This document shows positions 7,610 through 16,526 of a stretch of DNA of 64,000 nucleotides, piece after piece (the first letter of the stretch is position 1; each line of letters begins with the position of its first letter). Below the pieces are notes generated by a model, which searched no databases, had not been told where the DNA came from, and saw only the letters and a list, made by a program, of their open reading frames with translations. Source of the stretch: Bacillota bacterium (GTDB lineage: Bacteria; Bacillota; Clostridia; Peptostreptococcales; Anaerovoracaceae); contig JAEZLP010000008.1 in the NCBI GenBank assembly GCA_023415235.1, forward strand, positions 1-64,000, in the 5' to 3' direction. A program made the position numbers and the translations under genes.

Positions 7610-8758
7610 CTAAAAGTCCAGCTTACGAATTTCCGTAAGATAATCATCGTTAATTTCAGCTTCTTCGAAGGTGGCCATATGGTTCATGATCGCGCATGCG
7701 CCTCTGATAATCTGGAATGCCAGCGGACAGCCGCTGCCTTCGCCCAGACGCATCTCAAGGTTGAGCATCGGAGGCAATCCCAAGGCGGCAAGAGCATGGC
7801 AATAGCCTTGTTCTTTGGACACATGGGACGCAATCATATATTCTTTTGCCAATGGCGCCATCCTCGCCGCCGCAAGAGCGGCAACTACAGATATAAATCC
7901 GTCTATTACAACAGGCAGCTTATTAATCGCCGCGCCCAGAAATGCGCCGGTCATGGCCGCGAGATCAAATCCCCCTACCTTTGCAATGACATCGATGACG
8001 TCAAGATCAGGCTGCCCCCGGAATCCGTACTGCAGCACCGCCTGATCGACGATCTCCTTCTTGCGGAGAAAGCTCTGGTCCGTAATTCCCCCGCCTTTGC
8101 CCACGGTCTCCCTGGCGGGAAGTCCGGTCAGCGCAGACAGGATCGCCGAGCTTGTCGTCGTATTACCGATACCCATTTCGCCGACTCCAAAAATAGTATA
8201 ACCCGCTTTTTTTATCTCACACGTCATTTCGATCCCCGTTAAGACTGCTTTTACAGCCTCCTCCCGAGACATGGCCGGCCCTCTGGCTATATTGTCCGCA
8301 CTCTTTCTGATCTTTCTGTCTACGATCTTGCCGGTTACCCGTTCTTCCCCTCCGTTCTCCTCCAGCGCCTTTGCGGTCAAAAGCTCTCCGGGAAGATCTG
8401 CATTGATTCCCAGATCCACCACAAGAAGGTCCGAATCGAAATGCTTCGCAAGAGTCCCAACTCCCGTAAGCCGTCTGGTAAAATTAATGGTCTGCGCCAG
8501 GGTGACAAACTGCGGAGCTGATGAGACGCCTTCTTCCACGACGCCGTTGTCGGAACACATGATTATGACGCAGGATTTGTCCGCTGTGTTATGGATTCTG
8601 CCGCTGATCCCGGCCAACTGCACCGCTATGTCTTCCAGACGGCCAAGGCTGCCCGGCGGTTTCGCCAAGGAAGCTTCCCGTTTTCTTGCGGCCTCCATCG
8701 CCTCCCGGTCCAGATCCGTTATCGCATTCAGCAAATCCCGCAAATTGTTCTCCTTCAT
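7610..8758 (-). CDS. cobT: nicotinate-nucleotide--dimethylbenzimidazole phosphoribosyltransferase
   Basis: A 382-residue CobT that makes alpha-ribazole phosphate for the lower ligand of cobalamin. Visible signatures: AKPPGSLGRLEDIA near the N-terminus, MCSDNGVVEEGVS, GVGEMGIGNTTTSSAI, and the C-terminal catalytic region RLGEGSGCPLAF. Start: ATG with AGAGG 10 nt upstream, 13 bp after the cbiA stop codon. A longer TTG-start version would begin inside a hairpin at the end of cbiA and was rejected. It is the last cobalamin gene of the riboswitch-headed operon. Confidence 0.93.
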   Translation of the reverse strand: MKENNLRDLLNAITDLDREAMEAARKREASLAKPPGSLGRLEDIAVQLAGISGRIHNTADKSCVIIMCSDNGVVEEGVSSAPQFVTLAQTINFTRRLTGVGTLAKHFDSDLLVVDLGINADLPGELLTAKALEENGGEERVTGKIVDRKIRKSADNIARGPAMSREEAVKAVLTGIEMTCEIKKAGYTIFGVGEMGIGNTTTSSAILSALTGLPARETVGKGGGITDQSFLRKKEIVDQAVLQYGFRGQPDLDVIDVIAKVGGFDLAAMTGAFLGAAINKLPVVIDGFISVVAALAAARMAPLAKEYMIASHVSKEQGYCHALAALGLPPMLNLEMRLGEGSGCPLAFQIIRGACAIMNHMATFEEAEINDDYLTEIRKLDF

Positions 8759-8771
8759 ACGTTTCCAACCT

Positions 8772-10259
8772 CTAACTTTCCTGAGCTCCGGCAAGACCGG
8801 AGCTCAATCCGGCGGCAATTGCCGCCTTTTTGATGAATTCGGATGCAGCGCCGATATTGGAATAAAAATGCACATGGGGATACCCCCCAAACAGGTTTCC
8901 CCGAGCCACAATACAATCCCAGCCGGATTCTCCGATGGGTTTTTCCGCATAAAACGCCCTGCCCGTATCCGTGCTGTCCCAGTAGTGGAATTCATGGCCC
9001 TTCAGTTGGTCTCCCTTTCCGCATAGGAGATTATCCTCCCGAGCAGTCAGTGTGAGATATCCAAACCGGGAAAGCTTCCCTAGGGGATAGCTTTCTCCCT
9101 CCAGAACTCCGACCATTTGATATGCAGTACCGTCCTGGTCCTTGATCTGCTGATGGAGATACATAAATCCGCCGCATTCTGCAAGGCACGGGACACCTTC
9201 TTCCACTGCCTTCCTGATGCTTTGGAGCATTGATCGATTCGCCGACAGCTCCGGCAGATACAGCTCCGGATATCCTCCCCCCAGGATCAAGCCGTGGATA
9301 CTCTCCGGCAGGCTCTGATCCTTGAGCGGACTGAAAGGAACTATTTCGGCTCCCAGCTCTTCCAGCAGTTCCAGATTGTCCCGATAGTAAAAGCAGAACG
9401 CTTTGTCCATGGCAACTGCAATTTTCACGATCGGTCTCGATTGAGCGCCAAACCTGTCCGCCATTTCTTTTTTTCGGACTGTGATTTCCGCCGGGGCCGC
9501 AAAGCTTATTGCCGGGGCCTCCGATGCGATTTCAAGGATCCTGTCAAGATCCACGGACCGCTCCATCTGTTTGGAAATTTTCTCCGTGATTTGCTTCAGA
9601 TTTCCGATCTCGCCTGCCGTTACAAGCCCCAGGTGCCTGCTTTCCAGCCTGCAATCGTCCATATGAGGCAGGTACCCTAAAACCTCCACCGGAAGCTCTT
9701 TTTCGATCAGGGTTTTGATATCGGAGTAAAGCATGGGCGGGATACGGTTGAGGATCACGCCCCGGATGCCATGATCGGATCGCAGTTCAAGAAAACCCTT
9801 GATCAGCGCAGCGACGGATACGGACATCCCCCTGCAGTCCGCGGTCAGGATTACCGGAGTTTGCGTCTTGACCGCCAGATCGTAGGAGCTGCAGTCCGTG
9901 GAATTTCCCACCAGACCGTCGTAATAGCCCATAACGCCCTCAAGCACGGCAAGATCCGACCCGGCGGCATTCTTTCCGAGAAGGTATTTGACTGTAGCCT
10001 CGCTGGTAAAATAAAGATCCAGATTCCCGGCCGGTATGCCGATCAACTTCGAATGAAACATGGGATCGATATAGTCGGGCCCGCATTTAAAGGACGCCGG
10101 TCTGATCCTGCGGTTCAGCAGAGCCTGCAGCAGTCCGCAGGTAATCGTTGTTTTCCCGCTGTCGCTTCCCGCGGCGGCGATCATGATCCTCGGAACGACG
10201 TGTTCCTTTATGCCTTCCGGCATGCTTTGCTCACTCTTTGCTTCCGGTGCTTTCGTCAT
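8772..10259 (-). CDS. cbiA: cobyrinate a,c-diamide synthase
   Basis: A 495-residue ATP- and glutamine-dependent amidase acting on the a and c side chains of cobyrinic acid. An N-terminal dethiobiotin-synthetase-like ATPase domain (IAAAGSDSGKTTIT P-loop, SFKCGPDYIDP) is joined to a C-terminal class I glutaminase domain with LAECGGFMYL (nucleophile Cys) and GHEFHYW. The start ATG overlaps the upstream cbiP stop codon as ATGA, so translation is coupled. It has about 20 extra N-terminal residues before the P-loop region; an internal Met (residue 13) is an alternative start. Confidence 0.93.
   Translation of the reverse strand: MTKAPEAKSEQSMPEGIKEHVVPRIMIAAAGSDSGKTTITCGLLQALLNRRIRPASFKCGPDYIDPMFHSKLIGIPAGNLDLYFTSEATVKYLLGKNAAGSDLAVLEGVMGYYDGLVGNSTDCSSYDLAVKTQTPVILTADCRGMSVSVAALIKGFLELRSDHGIRGVILNRIPPMLYSDIKTLIEKELPVEVLGYLPHMDDCRLESRHLGLVTAGEIGNLKQITEKISKQMERSVDLDRILEIASEAPAISFAAPAEITVRKKEMADRFGAQSRPIVKIAVAMDKAFCFYYRDNLELLEELGAEIVPFSPLKDQSLPESIHGLILGGGYPELYLPELSANRSMLQSIRKAVEEGVPCLAECGGFMYLHQQIKDQDGTAYQMVGVLEGESYPLGKLSRFGYLTLTAREDNLLCGKGDQLKGHEFHYWDSTDTGRAFYAEKPIGESGWDCIVARGNLFGGYPHVHFYSNIGAASEFIKKAAIAAGLSSGLAGAQES
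8783..8805 (-). other. perfect 9-bp inverted repeat at the end of cbiA
   Basis: GAGCTCCGG and CCGGAGCTC are separated by 5 nt, inside the last codons of cbiA and just before the cobT ribosome site. There is no U-run, so it is probably not a terminator; it could protect the mRNA or tune cobT translation. Confidence 0.45.
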
Positions 10260-11800
10260 GATTCTATTCCTTCCTCCAGGATCTCATAGAGCCGCTTCAT
10301 GTCCGTGTTCTCTCGTATCCCTTGGGCAAGCAGATCGTATTGCTGCTCCTTATATGCTTTTACGTCGAGACCGGAAAGCTCTCCGAGATCCAGCCCTTTG
10401 GACCGGGCCAGGGCTTTTGCCAGCGTAGCTGCAACACCCTTCCGGTCGAAGATTCCATGGACATAGGAGCCATAGATATTCCCCCTGCACATTCCAACCG
10501 TCACCGAAGTGGATTTCCCGGAAATTTCCTCAAGGACAGCCAGGTGTCCGCTATGGCCTGGCGACGGCGTCCTCTGGGAATCCAGCAACTCGGTCTGTCC
10601 CATATGGATCTCGTAGCCCTCGATCTCCACCCCGGCCAGATCCGCCAGTACTCCGCCCAATTCCGGCAGAAACCTTCCTTTGACCTGGGTTCTGGTTTTT
10701 TCTCGATTAAATACAGTTCTTGTCGGAAGAAGGCCCATGCCAGCCATGGTTCCCCCCGCCTCCACCCCGTAGGGATCGGAAAGCTCAGCACCCAGCATCT
10801 GAAAACCTCCGCATACTCCGAAGACTGGCTTGTTCCGTGCAGCGTGCTTCTGGATGGAGGCCTCCAATCCGTTCTGCCGCATCCAAAGCAGGTCTTCCAT
10901 GGTGTTTTTTGTCCCGGGGATTATGATCAGGTCCGGATTTTTCAATTCCCCGGCGCTCTCGACGTAACGCAGGGTTACGCCCGGAACATATTCCAACGCG
11001 CTAAAGTCTGTAAAATTTGAAATTCTGGGCAGCCGGATCACCGCAATATCGATTTGTCCGACAGAACCCTTTCTGTGAAACCGTTCCGTAAGGCTGTCCT
11101 CGTCGTCAATATCCACATGCAGATAGGGAATCACTCCGATGGTCGGTACTTGGACTATGATCTCCAGCATATCCAGTCCAGGCTGCAGGATGCTCTTGTC
11201 TCCCCTGAATTTGTTGATCAGAATACCCTTGACCATAGCGCGCTCCGATTCGTCAAACAGTACCATGGTTCCTACAAGGGATGCGAATACGCCGCCCCGG
11301 TCGATGTCTCCCGCCAGAAGAACCGGTGATTTAGCCAGCTTTGCCATATACATGTTGACAATGTCATGCTCCTTCAGATTGACCTCCGCGGGACTGCCCG
11401 CTCCCTCCAGAACAATGATATCATATTGGGCGTCCAGCTTTTCATAGGCTTTCATGATCTCCGGAACAATTTCCCGCTTCCGCCGGTAATACTCCTGTGC
11501 GCTCATATTCCTGAGCACTTCTCCGTTGACGATCACCTGGGAGCTGGTCTCATTGGTCGGTTTCAGCAGCACCGGATTCATGAGAACCGACGGTTCGATA
11601 CCCGCCGCCTCAGCCTGGACCACCTGGGCCCTTCCCATTTCCAGTCCTTCCCTTGTTATAAAGGAATTTAACGCCATATTCTGCGCTTTAAAAGGCGCAA
11701 CCCTGTATCCGTCCTGCTTGAAAATTCTGCACAGCCCTGCCACAATGAGACTTTTTCCCGCGTTGGACATGGTACCCTGTATCATGATCGCTTTTGCCAT
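10256..11800 (-). CDS. cbiP: cobyric acid synthase
   Basis: A 514-residue amidase that converts adenosylcobyrinate diamide to cobyric acid by four glutamine-dependent amidations. N-terminal ATPase motif MIQGTMSNAGKSLI, then RVAPFKAQNMALNS, and a C-terminal glutaminase domain with GVCGGFQMLG (nucleophile Cys) and YVHGIFD. Length is normal for CbiP/CobQ. The stop codon overlaps the cbiA start by four bases. The start ATG follows the cobD gene by 49 bp. Confidence 0.95.
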   Translation of the reverse strand: MAKAIMIQGTMSNAGKSLIVAGLCRIFKQDGYRVAPFKAQNMALNSFITREGLEMGRAQVVQAEAAGIEPSVLMNPVLLKPTNETSSQVIVNGEVLRNMSAQEYYRRKREIVPEIMKAYEKLDAQYDIIVLEGAGSPAEVNLKEHDIVNMYMAKLAKSPVLLAGDIDRGGVFASLVGTMVLFDESERAMVKGILINKFRGDKSILQPGLDMLEIIVQVPTIGVIPYLHVDIDDEDSLTERFHRKGSVGQIDIAVIRLPRISNFTDFSALEYVPGVTLRYVESAGELKNPDLIIIPGTKNTMEDLLWMRQNGLEASIQKHAARNKPVFGVCGGFQMLGAELSDPYGVEAGGTMAGMGLLPTRTVFNREKTRTQVKGRFLPELGGVLADLAGVEIEGYEIHMGQTELLDSQRTPSPGHSGHLAVLEEISGKSTSVTVGMCRGNIYGSYVHGIFDRKGVAATLAKALARSKGLDLGELSGLDVKAYKEQQYDLLAQGIRENTDMKRLYEILEEGIES

Positions 11801-11849
11801 CGGTGAATCCTCCCTATCATTCTCCGCGTCAGCAGCAAAATTCCCTGTA

Positions 11850-12968
11850 TCAACCTCTGACCGCTTTCAGCGCTTCCACTAATTTAACGTTATCCTCGTG
11901 CCTTCGGATGCAAATCCTGTAAAAGCCCGGGCCCAGTCCCCGGTAATTGTCGCAGTTCCTGATCAAAATCCCCTTTTCGAACAACATCTGATGGAGGGGC
12001 TTTTCTGATATCCGGGGATCCTTGACAAAAATATAGTTTGCATTGGAGCCAATGACCGTGATTCCGAAATTCTCCAGCGCGGGTATGAGATATCCCCGTT
12101 CCGCCCGGATCAGCTCCTTCGTTCGGGCAAGATAATTCTTCTCCTCCACCGCCCGGATTCCTGCAAGCTGTGCCGGCGAGGATACACTCCAGGGCTGTCC
12201 GGCCGCCCTGATCCTTTCCAGCAGTCCGGTATCCGAAGAAATGCAGTGCCCCAGCCGGAGCCCCGCCATGGCGTATATTTTCGTAAAGGCCTTCAGGATC
12301 ACCAGATTGTCAAAGTCTTTCAGAAAGTCCTTTGTGGTGTATCCCTCCGGATTCTCCAGGAAATCATTGAAGCATTCGTCCATAAAGAGCAGGATGCCCA
12401 GAGACTGGCAACGGCGAAGGATGATCAGCAGAAAGTCCTTGGTCATCAATTGACCTGTGGGGTTGTTGGGGTTGCATAGGAACAGCATATCCAATCCGCT
12501 TTCCAGCGCGTCCAGAAGCCGTTCATCGGACCGAAAGCCATTCTCCTCCTTCAGCGGATAGGGAACCACCCTGCAATCTGCCGTATTCAACGCTTCCTCA
12601 TATTCCGCGAAAGTGGGAGCCAGCACCATGGCTTTTTTCGGTTTTACCGCATGGACGGTCCGGTAAATCAGATCTGCGGCTCCGTTTCCGCAGAGGACCC
12701 ATTCAGCAGAAACAGCCTCATGCCTGGAAAGAGCGGATACCAGCTCTCTGCACAAGGGGTCCGGATAGATGTCGAATGTATCGATGGACTCGCGGATTGC
12801 TCGTTTGACTCCCTCCGGCAGGCCAAGAGGGTTGACATTGGCCGAAAAATCAAGAATCCCCGGCGGATTGTCAAGTCTTCCAAGCTCTTCTCTGGCAGAG
12901 GTAATGTCACCTCCATGAATTAGCTTCTTCGATGTTTTATTCATATTTTTTATACCTAAATTATCCAT
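11850..12968 (-). CDS. cobD: L-threonine-O-3-phosphate decarboxylase (CobD-type, PLP enzyme)
   Basis: A 372-residue fold-type I PLP enzyme. The N-terminal HGGDITSAREELG and DFSANVNPLG motifs distinguish CobD from histidinol-phosphate aminotransferase. CNPNNPTGQL, DECFNDF and the PLP-lysine region LKAFTKIYAMAGLRLG are present. It makes (R)-1-amino-2-propanol phosphate, the linker joined to cobyric acid by CbiB. The start is the ATG 7 nt after GGGAG, overlapping the cbiB 3' end by 13 nt; a later ATG has a poorer site. Position between cbiB and cbiP supports the call over HisC. Confidence 0.92.
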   Translation of the reverse strand: MDNLGIKNMNKTSKKLIHGGDITSAREELGRLDNPPGILDFSANVNPLGLPEGVKRAIRESIDTFDIYPDPLCRELVSALSRHEAVSAEWVLCGNGAADLIYRTVHAVKPKKAMVLAPTFAEYEEALNTADCRVVPYPLKEENGFRSDERLLDALESGLDMLFLCNPNNPTGQLMTKDFLLIILRRCQSLGILLFMDECFNDFLENPEGYTTKDFLKDFDNLVILKAFTKIYAMAGLRLGHCISSDTGLLERIRAAGQPWSVSSPAQLAGIRAVEEKNYLARTKELIRAERGYLIPALENFGITVIGSNANYIFVKDPRISEKPLHQMLFEKGILIRNCDNYRGLGPGFYRICIRRHEDNVKLVEALKAVRG

Positions 12969-13984
12969 TCTGCCACTCCCATCCCGATGATGCATAAAGC
13001 AAATGTCAAATAAGCCGTTCCATAGAGCAGCCGGTTTGCCAAAGGAATATCTTCATAAACGACGGGCCGCATCGGATCCCCGATTGTCTTCTTCGGATAG
13101 AGCTTTCCAAAATAATAAGCGTCGCCGGCCAACTGGATTCCCAGCGCACCTGCGCATACGGATTCTGTCTGCGCGCTGTTAGGACTTGCATGGTTCAATC
13201 TGTCCCGCCGAAAAATTCTCCATGCATTTTTATAATCCATCTTCAGAAGCATTGAGGCCAGAATCATCAGCAAAGCGGAAAGTCTTGCGGGAATATAGCT
13301 CAATACATCGTCTAGTCTGGCAGCAAATCTGCCGAAATATAAATACCTGTCGTTCTTGTATCCGATCATAGAATCCATGGTATTGACCGCCTTGTAGAAA
13401 AATCCTAGAGGAGCACCACCGAGAGCGATGAACAGCATTGGCGCCACAGTTCCATCGGAGGTGTTCTCAGCCACCGTTTCCACCGCGGCCTTGGTCACCT
13501 GCTCATGATTGAGGTTTTGAACATCTCTGCCCACGATCATGGAGACCATCCTCCGCGCACCGGCCAGGTCCTCCCGGGAAAGCTCCCGATAAACCTTCAT
13601 GCTTTCCGCCTTCAGCGCCTTCACAGAAAGGATCTGATAACACATCAGCGTTTCCAGGCAGATTCTAAGCAGAATATGAATTTCTCCCGCAGCCAAGAGA
13701 ATGGCATATGGAACAGCCGTAGAAACCGCTACCACAAGGGCAGCCAGGATTGCTCCTCCCGTTAGTTCCCCTTTACTCGTCGCAGGCAGCATATTCCTAA
13801 TGATAGCTTCTCCCTTAGCGATCATTTTTCCGATCAAACAAATCGGATGCGGCATCCAGTGGGGATCCCCGAAAATCATGTCGAGAACAAAGCCCAACAC
13901 CAAGGCGATCATGGACGGCAAAACCGCAGATGTATTTAGTAAATCAATGGTTGAAAGCATTCCGCCTTGCAGTCCATGGTTCAT
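12956..13984 (-). CDS. cbiB: adenosylcobinamide-phosphate synthase
   Basis: A 342-residue integral membrane protein with about five hydrophobic segments and the CbiB signatures LDMIFGDPHWMPHPICLIGK, VAENTSDGTVAP and NHASPNSAQTESVCAGAL. It attaches aminopropanol phosphate to cobyric acid. The chosen ATG has GGAGG 6 nt upstream, directly after the terminator of the cobalamin riboswitch. The frame stays open for a further 139 codons upstream, but that part only reads through the riboswitch and is not coding. First gene of the cobalamin operon. Confidence 0.95.
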   Translation of the reverse strand: MNHGLQGGMLSTIDLLNTSAVLPSMIALVLGFVLDMIFGDPHWMPHPICLIGKMIAKGEAIIRNMLPATSKGELTGGAILAALVVAVSTAVPYAILLAAGEIHILLRICLETLMCYQILSVKALKAESMKVYRELSREDLAGARRMVSMIVGRDVQNLNHEQVTKAAVETVAENTSDGTVAPMLFIALGGAPLGFFYKAVNTMDSMIGYKNDRYLYFGRFAARLDDVLSYIPARLSALLMILASMLLKMDYKNAWRIFRRDRLNHASPNSAQTESVCAGALGIQLAGDAYYFGKLYPKKTIGDPMRPVVYEDIPLANRLLYGTAYLTFALCIIGMGVAEWII

Positions 13985-13995
13985 TACAAGCCTCC

Positions 13996-14037
13996 AAAAA
14001 ACAAAATTGCCTAGTCCCGGTCCCCGCCGGAATAGGC
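13996..14037 (-). terminator. riboswitch expression-platform terminator
   Basis: The stem GCCTA/TAGGC contains CCGG/CCGG and is followed by AATTTTGTTTTTT on the minus strand. It ends 4 nt before the cbiB ribosome site and is the likely OFF state when B12 is bound. Confidence 0.7.
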
Positions 14038-14127
14038 ATAATAAAAGAAACGAACTCCGTTTCCGTTTATTACACCTTCCCTTCGTCCGTAAGAATGTGT
14101 AATATCCCAGGTTTGACTTGGATGAGT

Positions 14128-14306
14128 TCCTGGTGTTCGGTAAATCATCAGGCAGGTTTTCTGGCTCAAGCATCAACATCGGTATCTGCCTTCCCGTTCG
14201 GCACAGTGGCGTTAAAGATCCGACTCCTCTATTACAGCGGCGGTCCCGCGTGGGTTTTTCACCCAACTTCCCTATTATCCCGCATGCAAAAAAGCGGGCA
14301 CCTGTT
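14128..14306 (-). ncRNA. cobalamin (AdoCbl) riboswitch
   Basis: On the minus strand the conserved order is visible: AATAGGGAA, GGTGAAAAACC, CCGCTGTAAT, GCCACTG, CGGGAAGGC, and the B12 box GAGCCAGAAAACCTGCC. A closing helix can form between GGTG near 14302 and CACC near 14131. It lies about 145 nt upstream of cbiB, with a terminator in between, so high cobalamin should shut off cbiB-cobD-cbiP-cbiA-cobT. Confidence 0.93.
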
Positions 14307-14407
14307 GATTCTATTATTGTCGATGCTAGTTTATCACCTTCCCCTTGGTTCGTCAAGCAATAGCGGCCGGCAAGAGATCCTTCAGATTCGGTGATTTCCA
14401 TATATTA

Positions 14408-14437
14408 TTGACAAGTCTATGCAGCAAATACCATAAT
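14408..14437 (+). promoter_or_regulatory. sigma-A promoter of EamA transporter gene
   Basis: TTGACA, 18-bp spacer, CATAAT on the plus strand, about 63 bp before the transporter start. It overlaps the minus-strand promoter proposed for the cobalamin operon. Confidence 0.6.
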
Positions 14438-14442
14438 AAGAT
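14414..14442 (-). promoter_or_regulatory. possible promoter of the cobalamin operon
   Basis: On the minus strand TTGCTG, 17 bp, TATATG lies about 100 bp upstream of the riboswitch core, overlapping the divergent promoter of the EamA transporter gene. The match is moderate and exact bounds are approximate. Confidence 0.35.
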
Positions 14443-14499
14443 CAGACTACGGGATAGGCAAACGGAAAAAGCCGGCGTCCTGTGAGAATGGAGGAGAGA

Positions 14500-15585
14500 A
14501 TGAAACCGTACAACAAGGAACACAAGCATGAAGAACAGGACAAATCCATGAAAGCAATTTGCCTCGCATTGCTTGCCGCCCTTCTGTTCGGAATCTGTTC
14601 TCCCGTCTCAAAGCTTTTGCTCGAGGAGCTTTCACCCACCCTCATGGCGTCGCTTCTTTACCTGGGCGCGGGCATCGGGATGCTGGTGATCCAACTCGCC
14701 AAGACCGCAGGGAAACATTCCATGAGAGAAGCAAAAATGACAAGAAAAGAACTGCCCTATATCATTGGAATGGTAATCCTGGATATCGCGGCGCCGATTC
14801 TGCTGATGGCCGGGCTTACCCTGACAACAGCTTCAACCGTATCCCTTTTGACCAATTTTGAAATTGTTGCCACATCGGCCATTGCCATGTTCTTTTTCAA
14901 GGAGCCTCTGGACAAGAGAATGTGGCTGGCAATTCTGCTGATCACGTTCTCCTGCATTCTTTTGTCAGCGAAGGATATTGGCCGCTTTTCCCTTTCCCTT
15001 GGATCGATCCTGGTTGTCGGAGCCTGCCTGTGCTGGGGGCTGGAAAACAACTGTACCAGAATGCTGTCCCCGAAGGATCCTCTTCAAATCGTGATTGTAA
15101 AGGGCTTTGGTTCCGGGATCGGCGCCCTTGTCATAGCCGTCTGGGTGAATGGATTATACGGGACTTTACCTTTTATTGCCCTTGCCCTGCTTTTAGGCTT
15201 TGTCTCCTATGGCTTGAGCATATTTTTCTATATCACGGCCCAGAGAGAGCTTGGAGCTGCCAGGACAAGCGTCTACTATGCCGCGGCTCCCTTTATCGGC
15301 GTTCTTGTCTCCTGGATTATTCTCCGTGATGAAATTACAGGCTCATTTTTAACTGCCTTGGCCGTTATGCTCGCCGGCTCCTATTTTGCAATCACAGAAA
15401 AGCACCGACACCTTCATATTCACGTGGAGGAGACTCACGAGCACAGACACCGCCACGATGACGGGCATCACAACCATCATCATGATGGAGAATATACCGT
15501 GGAACACAGTCACGAACATACTCATGAGCCTATGGAGCACACCCATTCCCATTCCCCGGAGCTCCATCACCGTCACGACCATTGA
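14500..15585 (+). CDS. EamA/DMT family transporter with a His-rich C-terminal tail
   Basis: A 361-residue membrane protein with about ten hydrophobic segments in two EamA repeats (LLAALLFGICSPVSKLLLE at the start of the first, GACLCWGLENN in the second). The last about 60 residues form a soluble tail packed with His, Asp and Glu (HRHRHDDGHHNHHHDG and similar), a likely metal-binding region. The short N-terminus (YNKEHKHEEQ) is also His-containing. Start: ATG 5 nt after GGAGG. It is divergent from the cobalamin operon, so cobalt or nickel is an attractive but unproved substrate; DMT proteins usually carry small organic molecules. Confidence 0.8.
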   Translation: MKPYNKEHKHEEQDKSMKAICLALLAALLFGICSPVSKLLLEELSPTLMASLLYLGAGIGMLVIQLAKTAGKHSMREAKMTRKELPYIIGMVILDIAAPILLMAGLTLTTASTVSLLTNFEIVATSAIAMFFFKEPLDKRMWLAILLITFSCILLSAKDIGRFSLSLGSILVVGACLCWGLENNCTRMLSPKDPLQIVIVKGFGSGIGALVIAVWVNGLYGTLPFIALALLLGFVSYGLSIFFYITAQRELGAARTSVYYAAAPFIGVLVSWIILRDEITGSFLTALAVMLAGSYFAITEKHRHLHIHVEETHEHRHRHDDGHHNHHHDGEYTVEHSHEHTHEPMEHTHSHSPELHHRHDH

Positions 15586-15704
15586 GCGCTGCTTAAAGTT
15601 TATGACGTTTATGTCGATATGTTGATTGTAGGAATGTACTGAAAAATATTCCAATCCAACCAAAAGACTGCACAGCCAAGAGGGAAAAGAAAGAAGGTAT
15701 TGAA

Positions 15705-16526
15705 TTGTTAGTTGGCGATAAAATGATGGAACACTTAACAGCTGTTGCGCCATACCTGAAGGAGATTTTAGGCAAGGACTTGATCGTCTGGCTTTCTGAT
15801 ACGGAGGATATGCTCAGATACTATCCCGGCTTTGAATTGGACATCGGGTCCGATGGGGTCTTGAGTCAGGACGATCCGATGCGCGCGGCTATGAAAGAGC
15901 GGCAACCCAACCGATGCGAAGAAATGGTGGGAACCCTCGGAATCGTGATCAAGGAGATTAATAATCCGATCTTTGACGACAATCTTAATGTTGTTGGTTG
16001 TATCGGCGTGGGCGTCAGCCTTGACATGGAAAAAAAGGTGTCTCAGGTCGCACAAAGTATCAATGAAGCAGTGGGCAATATGGACAAGTCCATTCAAGAA
16101 TTCGCGGAATCGTCTGAGAATATTGTTAGGAGCGAAAAGGCTCTGAGGGAGAATATCAACGGCGTCAACACCTTAACGAAAGAGATTGGAAAGGTGCTGT
16201 CATTTATAAAAAGAATTACGGATCAGACAAACCTTCTTGGGTTGAATGCTTCTATCGAAGCCGCCCGGGCTGGCGCTTACGGAGCGGGATTCGGCGTCGT
16301 TGCCGATGAAATCTGCAAACTGTCCGTCGAATCCATGAGCATTGCCAGAAAGATTGAAGATCTGCTGATCCAAATTAATGAAGCCAATAAAAATACGCTG
16401 GAGTGCTCAGACACAGCCTTTGCCGCTACGCAGGAACAAACTGCTGAAATCAGCAAGACAAAAGAAAGAATACTCCAGCTAATGAGCATTTCCAAGGAAT
16501 TGGATGAAATCGCAAAGGAGCTTTAA
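15705..16526 (+). CDS. soluble methyl-accepting chemotaxis-like protein (YfmS type)
   Basis: A 273-residue protein with no membrane segment. Residues 1-110 form a sensor-like domain (DLIVWLSDTEDMLRYYPG ... NVVGCIGVGVS), followed by a shortened MCP signalling helix hairpin whose tip is ITDQTNLLGLNASIEAARAG. This resembles soluble receptors such as B. subtilis YfmS. It starts at TTG with AGAAGG 7 nt upstream; the first ATG, six codons later, has no good ribosome site. Its end overlaps the convergent rsgA stop by four bases. No che genes are nearby; ligand unknown. Confidence 0.8.
   Translation: MLVGDKMMEHLTAVAPYLKEILGKDLIVWLSDTEDMLRYYPGFELDIGSDGVLSQDDPMRAAMKERQPNRCEEMVGTLGIVIKEINNPIFDDNLNVVGCIGVGVSLDMEKKVSQVAQSINEAVGNMDKSIQEFAESSENIVRSEKALRENINGVNTLTKEIGKVLSFIKRITDQTNLLGLNASIEAARAGAYGAGFGVVADEICKLSVESMSIARKIEDLLIQINEANKNTLECSDTAFAATQEQTAEISKTKERILQLMSISKELDEIAKEL

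Noticed and set aside
11850..12968. Histidinol-phosphate aminotransferase (HisC)
   Set aside because: The N-terminal HGGD and DFSANVNPLG motifs and the location between cbiB and cbiP favour CobD.
13985..14401. 139-codon N-terminal extension of CbiB
   Set aside because: It reads through the cobalamin riboswitch and its terminator; the true ATG has GGAGG at the right distance.
15349..15753. Minus-strand frame opposite the His-rich tail
   Set aside because: Met/Val-rich translation is the complement of His/Asp codons; no ribosome site.
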